From UBA7672 sp047601145 (GTDB lineage Bacteria; Pseudomonadota; Alphaproteobacteria; Caulobacterales; Hyphomonadaceae), in the NCBI GenBank assembly GCA_047601145.1, contig JASGJW010000003.1, positions 1 through 64,000 of the forward strand: a DNA stretch of 64,000 nt, given 5' to 3'. The translations under genes and the position numbers were made by a program. The first letter of the stretch is position 1. The number at the start of each line of letters is the position of its first letter. Shown in pieces: positions 1 to 9,285 of this stretch. The notes under the pieces are model-generated. The model saw nothing but the letters and a program-made list of their open reading frames with translations. It did no database searches and had not been told where the DNA came from.

Positions 1-390
1 GTTTTGCGCGTGAAGTGCGTTTGGATAAAGCTTCAGAGGCGACGGTCGGCACGAAAGCTGGCGATCGACTCTTTGAAAAAGGGCGATGTCGTGAAGGCCA
101 CAGGTCTGTCGCGCGGTCGCGGCTTTCAAGGTCCGGTTCGTCGCTGGAACTTCAATGGTGGTCCCGCCACTCACGGCTCGGGCTTCCATCGTCGTCCGGG
201 TTCGGTCGGTAACCGCACATGGCCCGGTCGCGTAATGCCGGGTAAGCGCATGGCGGGTCAATGGGGAAACGAGACCGCCACGATTCGCGGTTTAAAAATC
301 GTCGATGTACTTCCTGAAGAAAATGTCGTGTTGGTGCGTGGTTCGGTTCCGGGCTCGCGCAATACTTTGATCTGCTTAACGAAAGTATAA
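1..390 (+). CDS. rplC: 50S ribosomal protein L3, 3' part, frameshifted
   Basis: C-terminal part of L3, an early-assembling large-subunit protein near the peptidyl transferase centre. The 5' end lies outside the window. The typical L3 core is readable (SRGRGFQG, then HGSGFHRRPGS, PGRVMPGKRMAGQWG), followed by the conserved tail ending in LICLTKV. The first about 80 bases read in another frame (LDKASEATVGTKAGDRLFEKG), so one base is gained or lost near 80-90. First gene of the S10-spc-alpha operon here; the stop is 5 bp before rplD. Confidence 0.93.
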   Translation, partial: VLRVKCVWIKLQRRRSARKLAIDSLKKGDVVKATGLSRGRGFQGPVRRWNFNGGPATHGSGFHRRPGSVGNRTWPGRVMPGKRMAGQWGNETATIRGLKIVDVLPEENVVLVRGSVPGSRNTLICLTKV

Positions 391-395
391 AGACT

Positions 396-1020
396 ATGGC
401 AAAGGTAGATGTTTGAGTTGGGATAAGAAGAAAGTTGGGACAGTTGATCTCGACGCTGCTGTGTTCGATATAAAAGTTAAAAAAGAAATCTTGCAAACGG
501 TCGTTCGTCTCGGCAATTGGCTTGCCGCCGTCAGGGCACGCATAAAGCGAAAACTCGTGGCGAAGTGAGCGGGGGCGGAAAAAGCCGTTCAAGCAAAAAG
601 GACGGAACGCTCGTCAGGGTTCGAACCGTTCTCCGCTTGATGCCCGGTGGTGGTATCACTTTTGGTCCTGTGCCGCGTGATTATAGCTCTTAGTTGCCCA
701 AGAAAGTGTACGTCAGGATTGCTGAATGGCGCTTGTCGCAATTGAAGAGAGAAGCAAACTGTTCGTGGTTGATTCAATGACTCGAGCTGAAGGTAAAACC
801 AAAGAAGTGGCTCAGAAGTTGAAAAACTTCGGGCTCCGATAAAGCTATCTTGATCGAGGCTTAGCAATGAAAAATTTGAGCCGCGCTTCGCAAGACGCTC
901 GGAGTTCCGCTACTAGGCGTTGAAGGTATGAACGTTTACGATTTGCTCAAATACGACTCGTTGATGATCACCAAAGGCTCGATCCCTAAAATCATCGCAC
1001 GCTGCGGAGAAGGTAAATAA
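396..1020 (+). CDS. rplD: 50S ribosomal protein L4, multiply frameshifted
   Basis: L4 binds 23S rRNA and lines the exit tunnel. ATG at 396; the in-frame end reads MNVYDLLKYDSLMITKG then the lysine terminus at 1018-1020. Intervening pieces appear in all three frames (for example VGTVDLDAAVFDIKVKKEI near 430-490), so at least four single-base indels interrupt it. Position between rplC and rplW and the piecewise match leave little doubt. An essential gene cannot be this broken in a living cell, so sequencing error is likely. Confidence 0.85.
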
Positions 1021-1022
1021 CT

Positions 1023-1303
1023 ATGTATTACGTAATTAAAAGTCCGCTGATCACTGAGAAAAACAGTCTCCTTGCCGAGCAAGGCGTCTATGTTTTCGAG
1101 GTCGACGAAGGAAGCGACAAAAGACGACATCAAAAAAAGCAGTGGAAAAATACTTCCGCGTGAAAGTCACCAGCGTCAACACGGCGACCTGCCGCGGGCG
1201 TTCAAAGCGAACGAAATTCGGCGTGGGCAAAGCTGCCACCTGGAAAAAAGCGATGGTGCGCTTCAACAAAGGCGAAAAGATCAGCCTGTTTGAGGGAGCC
1301 TAA
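1023..1303 (+). CDS. rplW: 50S ribosomal protein L23, frameshifted
   Basis: L23 sits at the exit tunnel mouth and docks trigger factor and SRP. The start at 1023 reads MYYVIKSPLITEKNSLL, the classic L23 opening with the TEK motif, followed by YVFEVDEGS. The C-terminal end (KGEKISLFEGA) is in another frame. Size of about 93 codons fits the family. It follows rplD by 2 bp and precedes rplB by 2 bp. Confidence 0.85.
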
Positions 1304-1305
1304 TC

Positions 1306-2143
1306 ATGGGTATTAAGAACGTGTCGTCCGCGCAGTCAAAGGCCTTCGTGGTAAAACTGGTTTTGATTTCGCCGAAATCACAAAGTCGACGCCCGAAAAA
1401 AGCCTGACTTCATGGAATCACCGCGCTTCTGGCCGTTCCAACAATGGTATGATCTCGATCCGCTGGAAAGGCGGAGGTCATAAGCGCCTTTATCGCATTA
1501 TCGATTTCAAACGCGCAAACTCGAAGTGCCGGCCACGGTCTTTTCGATCGAATACGATCCGAACCGTAGCTGCCGGATTGCACTCTTGCATTACACCGAC
1601 GGTGAAAAGCGTTACATCGTGGCACCGATTGGCTTAAACGTCGGCGACCAAGTGGTCTCGAGTGATAAGGCCGATATTAAACCTGGCAATAACTTTCCGC
1701 TAAATTTGATTCCGGCCGGCATGATCATCCACAACGTGGAATTGCGTCCAGGCAAGGGCGGTCAAATTGCACGCGGTGCAGGGGCCGAGGCGACTTTGGT
1801 TGGCAAGATCGGCAAGTACTGCCAGGTCAAGCTGCCATCGGGTGAAGTGCGCCAAGTTTTATCGGGCTGCCGCGCCACCATCGGCCAGGTGGGCAATACC
1901 GATCGCGAAAATATCAGCTTGGGTAAAGCCGGTGCCAATCGTTGGCGCGGTTTCCGACCGCATGTTCGCGGAAGTCATATGAACTCAGTCGATCACCCCA
2001 TGGGTGGTGGTGAAGGTGTGGGTAAGGGCCATCACCCGGTGACCCCTTGGGGTCAGCCGTGCAAAGGCTATAAGACCCGCAACAATAAGCGCACCGACGA
2101 TATGATCATCAAACGCCGCGCTAAGCGTAAGCAGAGAAAGTAG
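1306..2143 (+). CDS. rplB: 50S ribosomal protein L2, frameshifted in 5' third
   Basis: L2 supports subunit association and the peptidyl transferase centre. The 5' part reads in pieces (GRSNNGMISIRWKGGGHKR around 1432-1490). From about 1526 it is continuous for 205 residues, with the signatures VELRPGKGGQIARGAGA, GEVRQVL and the PHVRGSHMNSVDHPMGGGEG loop that carries the conserved histidine. The tail is basic (KRRAKRKQRK). About 278 codons overall, normal for L2. Frameshifts lie near 1330 and 1520. Confidence 0.92.
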
Positions 2144-2152
2144 GAGTAGACA

Positions 2153-2452
2153 GTGGGACGTTCAGTTAAAAAAGGCCCTTTTGTGGATCACCATCTAATT
2201 AAGAAGATTGAGACCGCAAAATCGACGGGTGATAAAAAGGTCATCAAGACTTGGTCGCGGCGCTCAACGGTTTTGCCAGAAGCTGTCGGACTGACCTTTG
2301 CTGTCCATAACGGCAAAAAGTTTATTCCGGTCTACGCCACCGAGAACATGATTGGTCATAAGTTTGGTGAATTTGCTCCGACTCGTACCTTCAACGGTCA
2401 CGCCGAGAAGAAAGCGCCGGTCGCGGCAGCTCCTCCTCCGGCTAAGAAATAA
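2153..2452 (+). CDS. rpsS: 30S ribosomal protein S19
   Basis: S19 sits in the head of the small subunit and contacts S13. Intact 99 residues from a GTG start preceded by GGAG. Hallmarks: RSVKKGPFVDHHL at the N-terminus and the NMIGHKFGEFAPTRTF core. After the normal end it carries an alanine/proline/lysine tail of about 17 residues (KKAPVAAAPPPAKK), longer than usual. It lies 9 bp after rplB and 16 bp before rplV. Confidence 0.96.
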   Translation: MGRSVKKGPFVDHHLIKKIETAKSTGDKKVIKTWSRRSTVLPEAVGLTFAVHNGKKFIPVYATENMIGHKFGEFAPTRTFNGHAEKKAPVAAAPPPAKK

Positions 2453-2468
2453 GAATAAGGAATAGAGC

Positions 2469-2801
2469 ATGGAAGTGAAAGCGACTTTAAATTTTGCTCG
2501 AATCGGACCGCAGAAGGCACGCTTGGTTGCCGATGTGGTGCGCGGGAAAGACGTCAACGAAGCCATTCGTTCTTTGACCTTTATGAAGCAAAAGGGCGCC
2601 GTTCTGATCAAGAAATTGATCGAATCGGCGGTGGCCAACGCCGAAGACAAAAAGGTCATCGACGTCGATAACCTTTACGTAAAGACGATCCATGTGGATA
2701 TGGGCCCGGCGATTAAACGCTTTCGCCCACGTGCGCAAGGTCGAGCTTTTCAAGTGAAGAAGAAGATCAGCCACATCAACGTGATTCTCGAAGAGAAATA
2801 G
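2469..2801 (+). CDS. rplV: 50S ribosomal protein L22
   Basis: L22 forms part of the exit tunnel with L4. Intact 110 residues, normal length. Start MEVKATLNFARIGPQKARLV, then VVRGKDVNEAI and the C-terminal beta-hairpin region containing PAIKRFRPRAQGRAF. ATG has GGAA upstream. Sits between rpsS and rpsC as in most bacteria. Confidence 0.96.
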   Translation: MEVKATLNFARIGPQKARLVADVVRGKDVNEAIRSLTFMKQKGAVLIKKLIESAVANAEDKKVIDVDNLYVKTIHVDMGPAIKRFRPRAQGRAFQVKKKISHINVILEEK

Positions 2802-2809
2802 GAGAACGA

Positions 2810-3475
2810 GTGGGACAGAAGGTTAATCCAGTTGGTTTTCGTGTAGGCGTCATCCGCACTTGGGATTCGCGCTGGTACGCTAAAGGCAAACAGTATCAGG
2901 TGAACTTCCGCGAAGACTATAAACTGCGCAATTTCATCAAGGATAAGTTGAAGCACGCCGGTGTCGCCAAAATCGAGATCGAACGCGCCGCCAACAAGGT
3001 CAAGATCATCATCTCGACCGCTCGTCCAGGTGTGGTCATCGGCAAAAAGGGTACGGGCATCGACGCTCTTAAGGCCGAGATCCAAGCTCTGACCACCAAT
3101 GAAGTCTTCGTCAATATCCAGGAAGTGCGTAAGCCCGACCTCGATGCTCAGTTGGTGGCCGAGAATATCGCTTTGCAATTGGAAAAACGTATCTCCTGGC
3201 GCCGCGCTCTTAAAAAAGCTCTGGCTGCCGCCGTTAAAGGCGGAGTGCGTGGAATTAAGATCCGCGTGAGCGGTCGTCTCGATGGCGCCGAAATCGCGCG
3301 TTCGGAATGGTACAACGAAAAAAGTGTTCCGCTGCATACATTGCGTGCCGACATTGATTACGGAACGGCCGAAGCCCTGACGACCTACGGTTTAATTGGC
3401 TTAAAAGTATGGATCTATCGCGGCGACGTGTATTCAGCTCGTGAGATGGAGGAGGCCGGCCGTGTTAAGTCCTAG
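2810..3475 (+). CDS. rpsC: 30S ribosomal protein S3
   Basis: S3 forms the mRNA entry site with S4 and S5. Intact 221 residues starting at GTG after GGAG. The KH domain is visible with PGVVIGKKGTGIDALK, followed by the C-terminal domain with VSGRLDGAEIARSEW and AEALTTYGLIGLKVWIYRG. Its last 14 bases overlap the rplP start, a common coupling at this point. Confidence 0.97.
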   Translation: MGQKVNPVGFRVGVIRTWDSRWYAKGKQYQVNFREDYKLRNFIKDKLKHAGVAKIEIERAANKVKIIISTARPGVVIGKKGTGIDALKAEIQALTTNEVFVNIQEVRKPDLDAQLVAENIALQLEKRISWRRALKKALAAAVKGGVRGIKIRVSGRLDGAEIARSEWYNEKSVPLHTLRADIDYGTAEALTTYGLIGLKVWIYRGDVYSAREMEEAGRVKS

Positions 3476-3868
3476 AGAGTCAAATGGCGTAGACAACATC
3501 GCGGAAACTTCAAAGGCTTAGCCATGCGTGGAAGCTCGCTGGCCTTTGGTGATTTTGGTCTGTGTTCGGTTGAAGCCGGCCGTTTAACGGCTCGCCAAAT
3601 CGAAGCGGGTCGTATTGCGATCAGCCGTTCGGTGAAGCGTGGTGGAAAACTCTGGCTGCGCATCTTTCCGGATCTGCCGCTGACCAAGAAGCCGGCCGAG
3701 ACACGGATGGGATCTGGTAAAGGCAGTCCGGAACTCTGGGTCGCTAAGATCCTTCCAGGCCGAATGTTATTTGAAATGAACGGGGTGACGCGTGAACAGG
3801 CCGAGGCGGCATTTCGTCTGGCGGCTCACAAATTGCCTCTGAAGACCAAGTTTGTGGTTCGGGAGTAA
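3462..3868 (+). CDS. rplP: 50S ribosomal protein L16, one frameshift at 5' end
   Basis: L16 organises the A-site tRNA region. GTG at 3462 overlaps the end of rpsC. The first residues (MLSPR) and the following KWRRQHRGNFKGLAMRG are joined by one missing base near 3475. The rest is continuous, with RQIEAGRIAISRSVKRGGKLW, TRMGSGKGSPELWVA and the C-terminal AFRLAAHKLPLKTKFV. About 135 codons, normal for the family. Confidence 0.94.
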
Positions 3869-3871
3869 GTT

Positions 3872-4072
3872 ATGAAGTTTACAGAGATCAAAGAACTGAC
3901 AAGTAGCGAACTGCGCAAGCGGGTCGTGCAGCTTCGTGAAGAGCTTTTCGAGGCCCGAATGAAGCACACCCTGGGTCAGCTCGGTAATCCAATTGATATT
4001 CGCGACAAGCGCAAAGACTTAGCGCGCTTGAAGACGGCCCTGCAATTTAAGCTCGGCCAACAGAAACAATAG
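3872..4072 (+). CDS. rpmC: 50S ribosomal protein L29
   Basis: Small two-helix protein near the tunnel exit, next to L23. Intact 66 residues: MKFTEIKELTSSELRKRV and the second helix DIRDKRKDLARLKTAL. Starts 3 bp after rplP and is followed 12 bp later by rpsQ. Confidence 0.95.
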   Translation: MKFTEIKELTSSELRKRVVQLREELFEARMKHTLGQLGNPIDIRDKRKDLARLKTALQFKLGQQKQ

Positions 4073-4084
4073 AGGACCATAGAG

Positions 4085-4402
4085 ATGAGCAAAGCATCTA
4101 AACAAACTGCCGGCGACGATAAACGCGCCAATGTCCGCCGCCAGGAAGTGGCGGGCGAAGTGATCAGCGACAAAATGGATAAAACCATTTCGGTGCAGAT
4201 CTTCCGCCGCGTTCGTCACGAGAAGTACGGCAAATATGAAAAAAAGACTTCGGTGTACAAAGCCCACGACGAAAAGAATCAGGCCAAAAAAGGCGATAAG
4301 GTTCTGATCCAAATGGGACGTCCGTTGAGCAAAACCAAGCGTTGGCGCTTGATCAAGGTGGTCGAGAAGGCCGAGCAGGATATTGGGGCGGTGAACGTAT
4401 GA
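4085..4402 (+). CDS. rpsQ: 30S ribosomal protein S17
   Basis: Primary 16S rRNA binder in the small-subunit body. Intact 105 residues. The OB-fold signatures GEVISDKMDKTISVQI, KYGKYEKKTSVYKAHDE and the RPLSKTKRWRLIKVVEKA end are clear. About 20 extra charged residues precede the fold (MSKASKQTAGDDKRANVRR), longer than the usual start. The stop overlaps the rplN ATG by 3 bases. Confidence 0.95.
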   Translation: MSKASKQTAGDDKRANVRRQEVAGEVISDKMDKTISVQIFRRVRHEKYGKYEKKTSVYKAHDEKNQAKKGDKVLIQMGRPLSKTKRWRLIKVVEKAEQDIGAVNV

Positions 4403-4766
4403 TTCAGATGCAATCGCGCTTGCGCGTAGCCGACAATTCCGGCGCACGTGAAGTCATGTGCATTAAGGTTTTGGGCGGATCTAAGCGCCGTTATGCTTCG
4501 ATCGGCGACATTGTTGTCGTTTCGATCAAAGATGCGTTACCGAATTCAAAAGTGAAAAAAGGCGATGTGGCCAAGGCTGTGATCGTGCGCACGATTCATA
4601 AATTGCGCCGTCCGGATGGAAGCTATATTCGTTTCGATGATAATTCCGCGGTGTTGATTAACACCGCTAAAGAACCCATTGGCACACGTATCTTTGGACC
4701 GGTCGCCAGGAATTGCGCGCTAAGTCATTCGTCAAAATCGTGTCCTTGGCGCCTGAGGTAATTTAA
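4399..4766 (+). CDS. rplN: 50S ribosomal protein L14, one frameshift near 3' end
   Basis: L14 lies at the subunit interface and contacts L19. ATG at 4399: MIQMQSRLRVADNSGAREVM, VLGGSKRRYASIGDIVVVSI, then DNSAVLINTAKEPIGTRIFGPVAR. One indel near 4710 shifts the end; the corrected tail reads LRAKSFVKIVSLAPEVI with stop at 4764-4766. The stop shares its last base with the next ATG. Normal length of about 122 residues. Confidence 0.93.
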
Positions 4767-5434
4767 TGGCTGACGAACAAGACGATAAGGGCGGCGAACA
4801 AGGCTAAAAAAGAAGAAGCCGAAAACAAGCGAAAGAGGCCAACAAAGCAACCTGCGTCCACAACGCTGAAAAGACGGTTTTCGAGCGCTAGATAAAGATC
4901 CAGCTTCGAAGAAAGTTTCAGAAGGCGAAATGGTTCCGGCTTTGATGAAAGAGCTACGGTTTAAAGAGCCGATGCAAGTTCCCGATCTTCAAGAAGATCG
5001 TGATCAATTTTCGACGGCTGAAGCTGTAAAGAACCCGAAGGTGCTCAACAACGCGGTGGACGAGCTCACGGCGATCACCGGCCAAAAAGCCGTGATTACT
5101 AAGTCGAAGAAATCGATTTCGAATTTCAAACTGCGTGAAAACATGCCGATTGGTGCATGGTGACTTTGCGCAAAGACGTATGTGGTCCTTCCTTGAGCGT
5201 TTGATTCATTTGTCTTTCCACGCGTGCGTGACTTCCGTGGGCTCTAGCCCAAGGGTTTCGATGGACGGGGCAATTACAATATGGGTCTCAAGGAGCAGAT
5301 TATTTTTCCTGAAATCGACTATGATAAGGTGAATATGTGCGTGGAATGAACATCACGATCTGTACTTCCGCCAAAATGACAATCACGGGAAGGGCATTAT
5401 TGAGCAGCTTGGCATGCCGTTTAGAAAGCGCTAA
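4766..5434 (+). CDS. rplE: 50S ribosomal protein L5 with charged N-terminal extension, frameshifted
   Basis: L5 contacts 5S rRNA and P-site tRNA. The L5 core starts near 4933 (VPALMKELRFKEPMQVP) and continues with NPKVLNNAVDELTAITGQKA, FKLRENMPIG, FLERLIHLSFPRVRDFRG and the end IIEQLGMPFRKR, spread over three frames. Before the core, the ATG overlapping the rplN stop opens about 55 Lys/Glu/Ala-rich residues (MADEQDDK, KKEEAENKAKEANKA). That extension occupies the slot where rplX normally lies. Several indels at 4795-5330. Confidence 0.85.
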
Positions 5435-5447
5435 GGAGTGAGTTAGA

Positions 5448-5837
5448 ATGGATACTATTGGTGAATTTTTAACTAGAATCCGTAACGCAGGTGCCGCTCG
5501 CCACGAAAAACTGGATATTCCATCTTCGAATGTTCGTGTCGGTATTGCAAAGATTTTGTTGGAAAACGGTTATATTCGCTCCTTTAAAGTGGTCCGTGAC
5601 GATAAACAGGGCGTGATGCGCGTTTACCTCAAATACAATGATAAGGGCCATCCGATTATCTCTGCGATCGACCGTGTGAGCCGTCCGGGACGTCGGGTGT
5701 ACGTGAAGATCTCGGATATTCCGTGAGTTCGCGATGGTTATGGTATTTCTATTTTAAGCACGAACCGAGGAGTGGTCGATGGTGATAAGGCTAAGACAGA
5801 TAAACTCGGTGGCGAATTGCTTTGTAACGTTTGGTAG
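5448..5837 (+). CDS. rpsH: 30S ribosomal protein S8, one frameshift
   Basis: S8 binds the central domain of 16S rRNA and in many bacteria represses the spc operon. Reads MDTIGEFLTRIRNAGAARHE and VSRPGRRVYVKISDIP up to 5726; after one indel it continues as VRDGYGISILSTNRGVV and GGELLCNVW, the standard S8 end. About 130 codons, normal. It follows rplE by only 13 bp, so rpsN is absent between them. Confidence 0.92.
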
Positions 5838-5844
5838 GTGATTT

Positions 5845-6387
5845 ATGTCACGTGTAGGACGAGCTCCTGTTTATTTCGACAAAGCCGTGCAAGTGAATGT
5901 CACTCCGGCGAATGAAGTGGTGGTCAAAGGTGCGAAGCACTCGATGACCATCCGTATGCGTCCCGAGATCAAAGCCAAGATCGAAGACGGCAAAGTGGTT
6001 TTGAGCAAAACCAATGAACTCACGGCAACCCGTGCGTACCACTAGTCTCTCCGCGCTTTGATTTAAAACGCGGTGATTGGAGTTTCGAAGGGTTGGACTC
6101 GTGAGCTCGAGTAAACGGCGTCGGTTATCGTGCGGCTGTCAGCGGTAAAAAATTCGAGATGACTTTGGGTTATAGCCACCCGGTGATTTTCATGATTCCG
6201 CAGGGCATTGAGATCGCTGTTGATAAGCAAACTAAAATCGTCAGTGACCGGACCCAATCGCGAGCAAGTGGGACAAAGTGGCGGCTAAAATCGCAGCTCT
6301 CCGTCCGCCTGAGCCCTATTTGGGTAAAGGCATTAAGTACGCCGATGAACTATCAAACGTAAAGCCGGTAAGTCGGCTGCGAAGTAA
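5845..6387 (+). CDS. rplF: 50S ribosomal protein L6, frameshifted
   Basis: L6 sits near the factor-binding region. MSRVGRAPVYFDKAVQVNV opens the first of two related beta domains. After indels near 6035 and 6120 the typical GVGYRAAVSGKKFEMTLGYSHP region is read, then the end EPYLGKGIKYADE and KAGKSAAK. About 180 codons as expected. 7 bp after rpsH. Confidence 0.9.
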
Positions 6388-6400
6388 AGGTGATGTAAAA

Positions 6401-6773
6401 TGATTCGTATTCAACTGAAGAACAAGTCGTCGCACAAAGTGAATAAGCGTTTGAAGAACAAAGCGCGAATTCGCAAAAAGGTCGATGGATGACAGGAACG
6501 TCCGCGCTTGGCGGTTTTCCGCAGTGGCAAGCATGTCTACGCGCAAATCATCGACGATAGCAATGGCAAAACCTTGGCTCTCTTATTCGACGCTTGAGGG
6601 CAACCTCAAGCACGAAGAATAAAGATAGGCTAAGAAAGTCGGTGCAGAGCTCGCTAAACGCGCTGTTGGCCAAGAATATTAAGAGCGTGGTTTTTGATCG
6701 CAGTGGTTATGTATTCCATGGTCGTATCAAGGCTGTGGCTGACGGAGCCCGTGAAGCGGGCTTGAGCTTCTAA
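6401..6773 (+). CDS. rplR: 50S ribosomal protein L18, frameshifted
   Basis: L18 binds 5S rRNA. Pieces in order: MIRIQLKNKSSHKVNKRLK, RPRLAVFRSGKHVYAQIIDD, then AKNIKSVVFDRSGYVFHGRI and ADGAREAGLSF at the end, which are diagnostic for L18. At least three indels between 6490 and 6665. Length of about 124 codons is normal. Confidence 0.9.
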
Positions 6774-6785
6774 AGGAGCAATGTA

Positions 6786-7262
6786 GTGGAGAATCAAAGT
6801 CAGAATTAGGAATTCCAGGAACGTGTGGTCGCCATCAATCGCGTCGCCAAAGTGGTTAAGGGCGGACGTCGCTTTTCCTTTGCAGCTCTCGTGGTTACGC
6901 GGAAATGGTACGGGCGAAGTGGGCTTTGGTACGGGTAAGGCCGGTGAGGTTCCAGAAGCCATTGGTAAGGCTGGACGTTCGGCAAAAAAAGCCGTTCGCC
7001 CTTGAAGATCAAAGAGGCTCGTACGATTCACCATCAAGTGACGGGAACTTTTGGCGCCGCCAAGGTCATCCTCGATTCCGGCGTCGCCCGGTACTGGTGT
7101 CATTGCGGGAGGTCCGGTGCGTGCAGTTTTGGAAGCCGTTGGCATCAAGGATATTCTGACCAAGTGCGTGGGCACGACCAACCCTCATAACGCCGTTCGC
7201 GCGACGTTGAATGGTTTGGGTCAGTTGATCGAACCGCCGTCCCGGCTAAGAGCGCCGAGTAG
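6786..7262 (+). CDS. rpsE: 30S ribosomal protein S5, frameshifted
   Basis: S5 affects mRNA entry and decoding accuracy. GTG start 12 bp after rplR. Pieces: ERVVAINRVAKVVKGGRRFSF, GTGEVGFGTGKAGEVPEAIG, HHQVTGTFGAAKVIL and PGTGVIAGGPVRAVLEAVG, then TTNPHNAVRATLNGLGQL. All are S5 hallmarks. Indels near 6810, 6890, 7000, 7085 and 7240. About 159 codons. Confidence 0.9.
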
Positions 7263-7311
7263 TTTTTTAACTTGAGGGAGATCGTCAGGATCTTCTTGGA
7301 TTGAGGTATAT

Positions 7312-7506
7312 ATGGCTGCAAAGAAGGTTTTTAAAGTGACGTTGAAGCGCGGTTTGATTGGCACGACTCAGTCTCAACGCGATGCCGTTCGCTGCTTAGG
7401 CCTCCGTCGCATCAACGACTCCAAAGTGATCGCGGACAATCCGGCCAATCGTGGCCAGATCTATAAAGTACAGCATCTTCTGGCCGTGCAAGTATCGGTG
7501 AAGTAA
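7312..7506 (+). CDS. rpmD: 50S ribosomal protein L30
   Basis: Small non-essential large-subunit protein. Intact 64 residues: KVFKVTLKRGLIGTTQSQRD, then LGLRRINDSKVIADNPANRG, the usual L30 pattern. Start ATG with a GAGG site near 7303. Follows rpsE after a 49-bp gap. Confidence 0.95.
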   Translation: MAAKKVFKVTLKRGLIGTTQSQRDAVRCLGLRRINDSKVIADNPANRGQIYKVQHLLAVQVSVK

Positions 7507-7507
7507 T

Positions 7508-7942
7508 ATGAGCGCATTATCAGATCTCAAACCCTTTATGGTTCCACTCATAATCCAAGGCTCTGGGACGTGGTCGCGGCTCGGGCAAGGGGCAAATGTC
7601 AGGTAAGGGCGGTAAGGGTCAAACGGCCCGCAAGGCGCTCCGATTCGTCGTGGTTTCGAAGGTGGTCAAACTCCCTTGATTCGCCGTATGCCTAAGGTAG
7701 GATTTACCAACGCTCAATTTCAAAAATGATATGAAATTTTGAATTTTAATCAGCTTGCAACGCTTTCCGGGACTGTCGGTCCTGCGGAAATGGCTAAAGC
7801 TGGACTCGTGAGCAAGACAGCGCGTGTAAAGATTTTCGGTCGCGGCGACGCACCCAAAGGTTTGACTGTACGCGCGCACAAGTTCAGTGAGACCGCCAAA
7901 GCAGCTCTTGAAAAAGCTGGAGGAAAAGTCGAGGTAATTTAG
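7508..7942 (+). CDS. rplO: 50S ribosomal protein L15, frameshifted
   Basis: Late assembly protein of the large subunit. ATG at 7508 (MSALSDLKP), then a glycine-rich stretch typical of L15 (RGRGSGKGQMSGKGGKG), RRGFEGGQTPLIRRMPKVGF, and after further indels NFNQLATLSGTVG to LEKAGGKVEVI. The stop overlaps the secY GTG by one base. About 144 codons. Confidence 0.9.
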
Positions 7943-9285
7943 TGGCCAGCACCAGGTGTTAGCGTCCCCGTAGAGCTTCGTAATCGTATTCTCTTCACTT
8001 TAGGAATATTGGCGATTTACCGTTTCGGCGTGCACGTTCCGGTTCCGGGCGTGGATGCGAACGCTGATGTTGGCATTCTTCCAAACTCAAGCCGGGGCAT
8101 TTTCGGTCTTTTCAATACGTTCACCGGTGGCGCTCTCGAGCACTTCAGCGTATTCGCTCTGGGTATCATGCCGTACATTTCGGCTTCGATTATTTTCCAG
8201 TTTTTGCAAACTGGCGATTCCCTATCTTGAGCAGTTGAAAAAAGAAGGCGGCCCGGCACGTAAAAAGATCAATCAATACACACGTTACGCGACAATCGTT
8301 CTTAGCCTTGGTTCAAGGCTATGCGCATGAGCTCGTTCTTGCACTCGCCGTGCTAACCATCACGGTCTGCCGTTGGTGACCATGCGCAAGTTTGGTCCGG
8401 GTTTTAGCTTCCAAGTGGTGACGATCATCACCCTGACCGTCGGGAACTTGCTTTGTGATGTGGCTGGGTGAGCAGATCACCGAATCGTGGAATCGGTAAC
8501 GGCTCTAGCTTGATCATTTTCTCGGGTATTGCGGCGGGTCTTCCGCAGCGGTGCCATCCGCTTGTTCACGCATGGTCATCGAACGGCGAGATGAATGTTT
8601 TAGTCGCTCTTGGCCTCATCTGCTCATCATGGTCGCGGTCATTGCGTATCATCGTTTTCCTTGAAGTCGGTCAGCGCCGGATTCCGATTCAGTATTCGCA
8701 GCGTGCGCCCAGTCGGCGAATGGCATGGCGCACGCCGCAGCAGTCGCACTTGCCGATGAAAATCAATTTCTCGAACGTGATTCCGCCGATCTTCGCCAGC
8801 TCTTTACTGATGTTCCCGGCGACGATGTCGCAGTTCGTTCAAATCCGACGCTGCAAACAGCTCGACGGATTCTTTACTACCCGAGTCAGCGTGATCTACA
8901 ATTTGCTCTTTGTCGGTTTGATCGTGTTCTTCTCGTTCTTCTACACGGAGATCGTGTTTAATCCGACCGAAGTTTCTGACAACTTGAAAAAGTACGGCGG
9001 TTTTATTCCCGGCATTCGTGCTGGCAAAAGCACGGCGGATTATATTAAGACGCGTTCTCGACCGTTTGACGGTTGCAGGAGCGATCTATTTGAGTGTGAT
9101 TTGTATTCTTCCGACCTCTTGATTCAGCAGTTAAATTTCCGTTTTACTTCGGTGGAACAAGCCTATTGATCTTGGTGGGCGTGGCCTTGGACACAAGCCA
9201 ACAGATTCAATCGCACCTTTTGACGGCTCGTTATGAAGGACTGATGAAGGGCGTGAAACTGAAGAGCCGGAGGGTTCAGTATTGA
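7942..9285 (+). CDS. secY: Protein translocase subunit SecY, heavily frameshifted
   Basis: Channel subunit of the SecYEG translocon in the inner membrane. Readable pieces include RILFTLGILAIYRFGVHVPVPG (transmembrane helix 1 and following loop), EHFSVFALGIMPYISASI, YLEQLKKEGGPARKKINQYTR, MKINFSNVIPPIFASSLLM and a C-terminal LKKYGGFIPGIRAGKSTADYI, all SecY landmarks. At least six indels. GTG start overlaps the rplO stop; the stop overlaps the adk TTG. About 448 codons, normal size. Confidence 0.88.
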
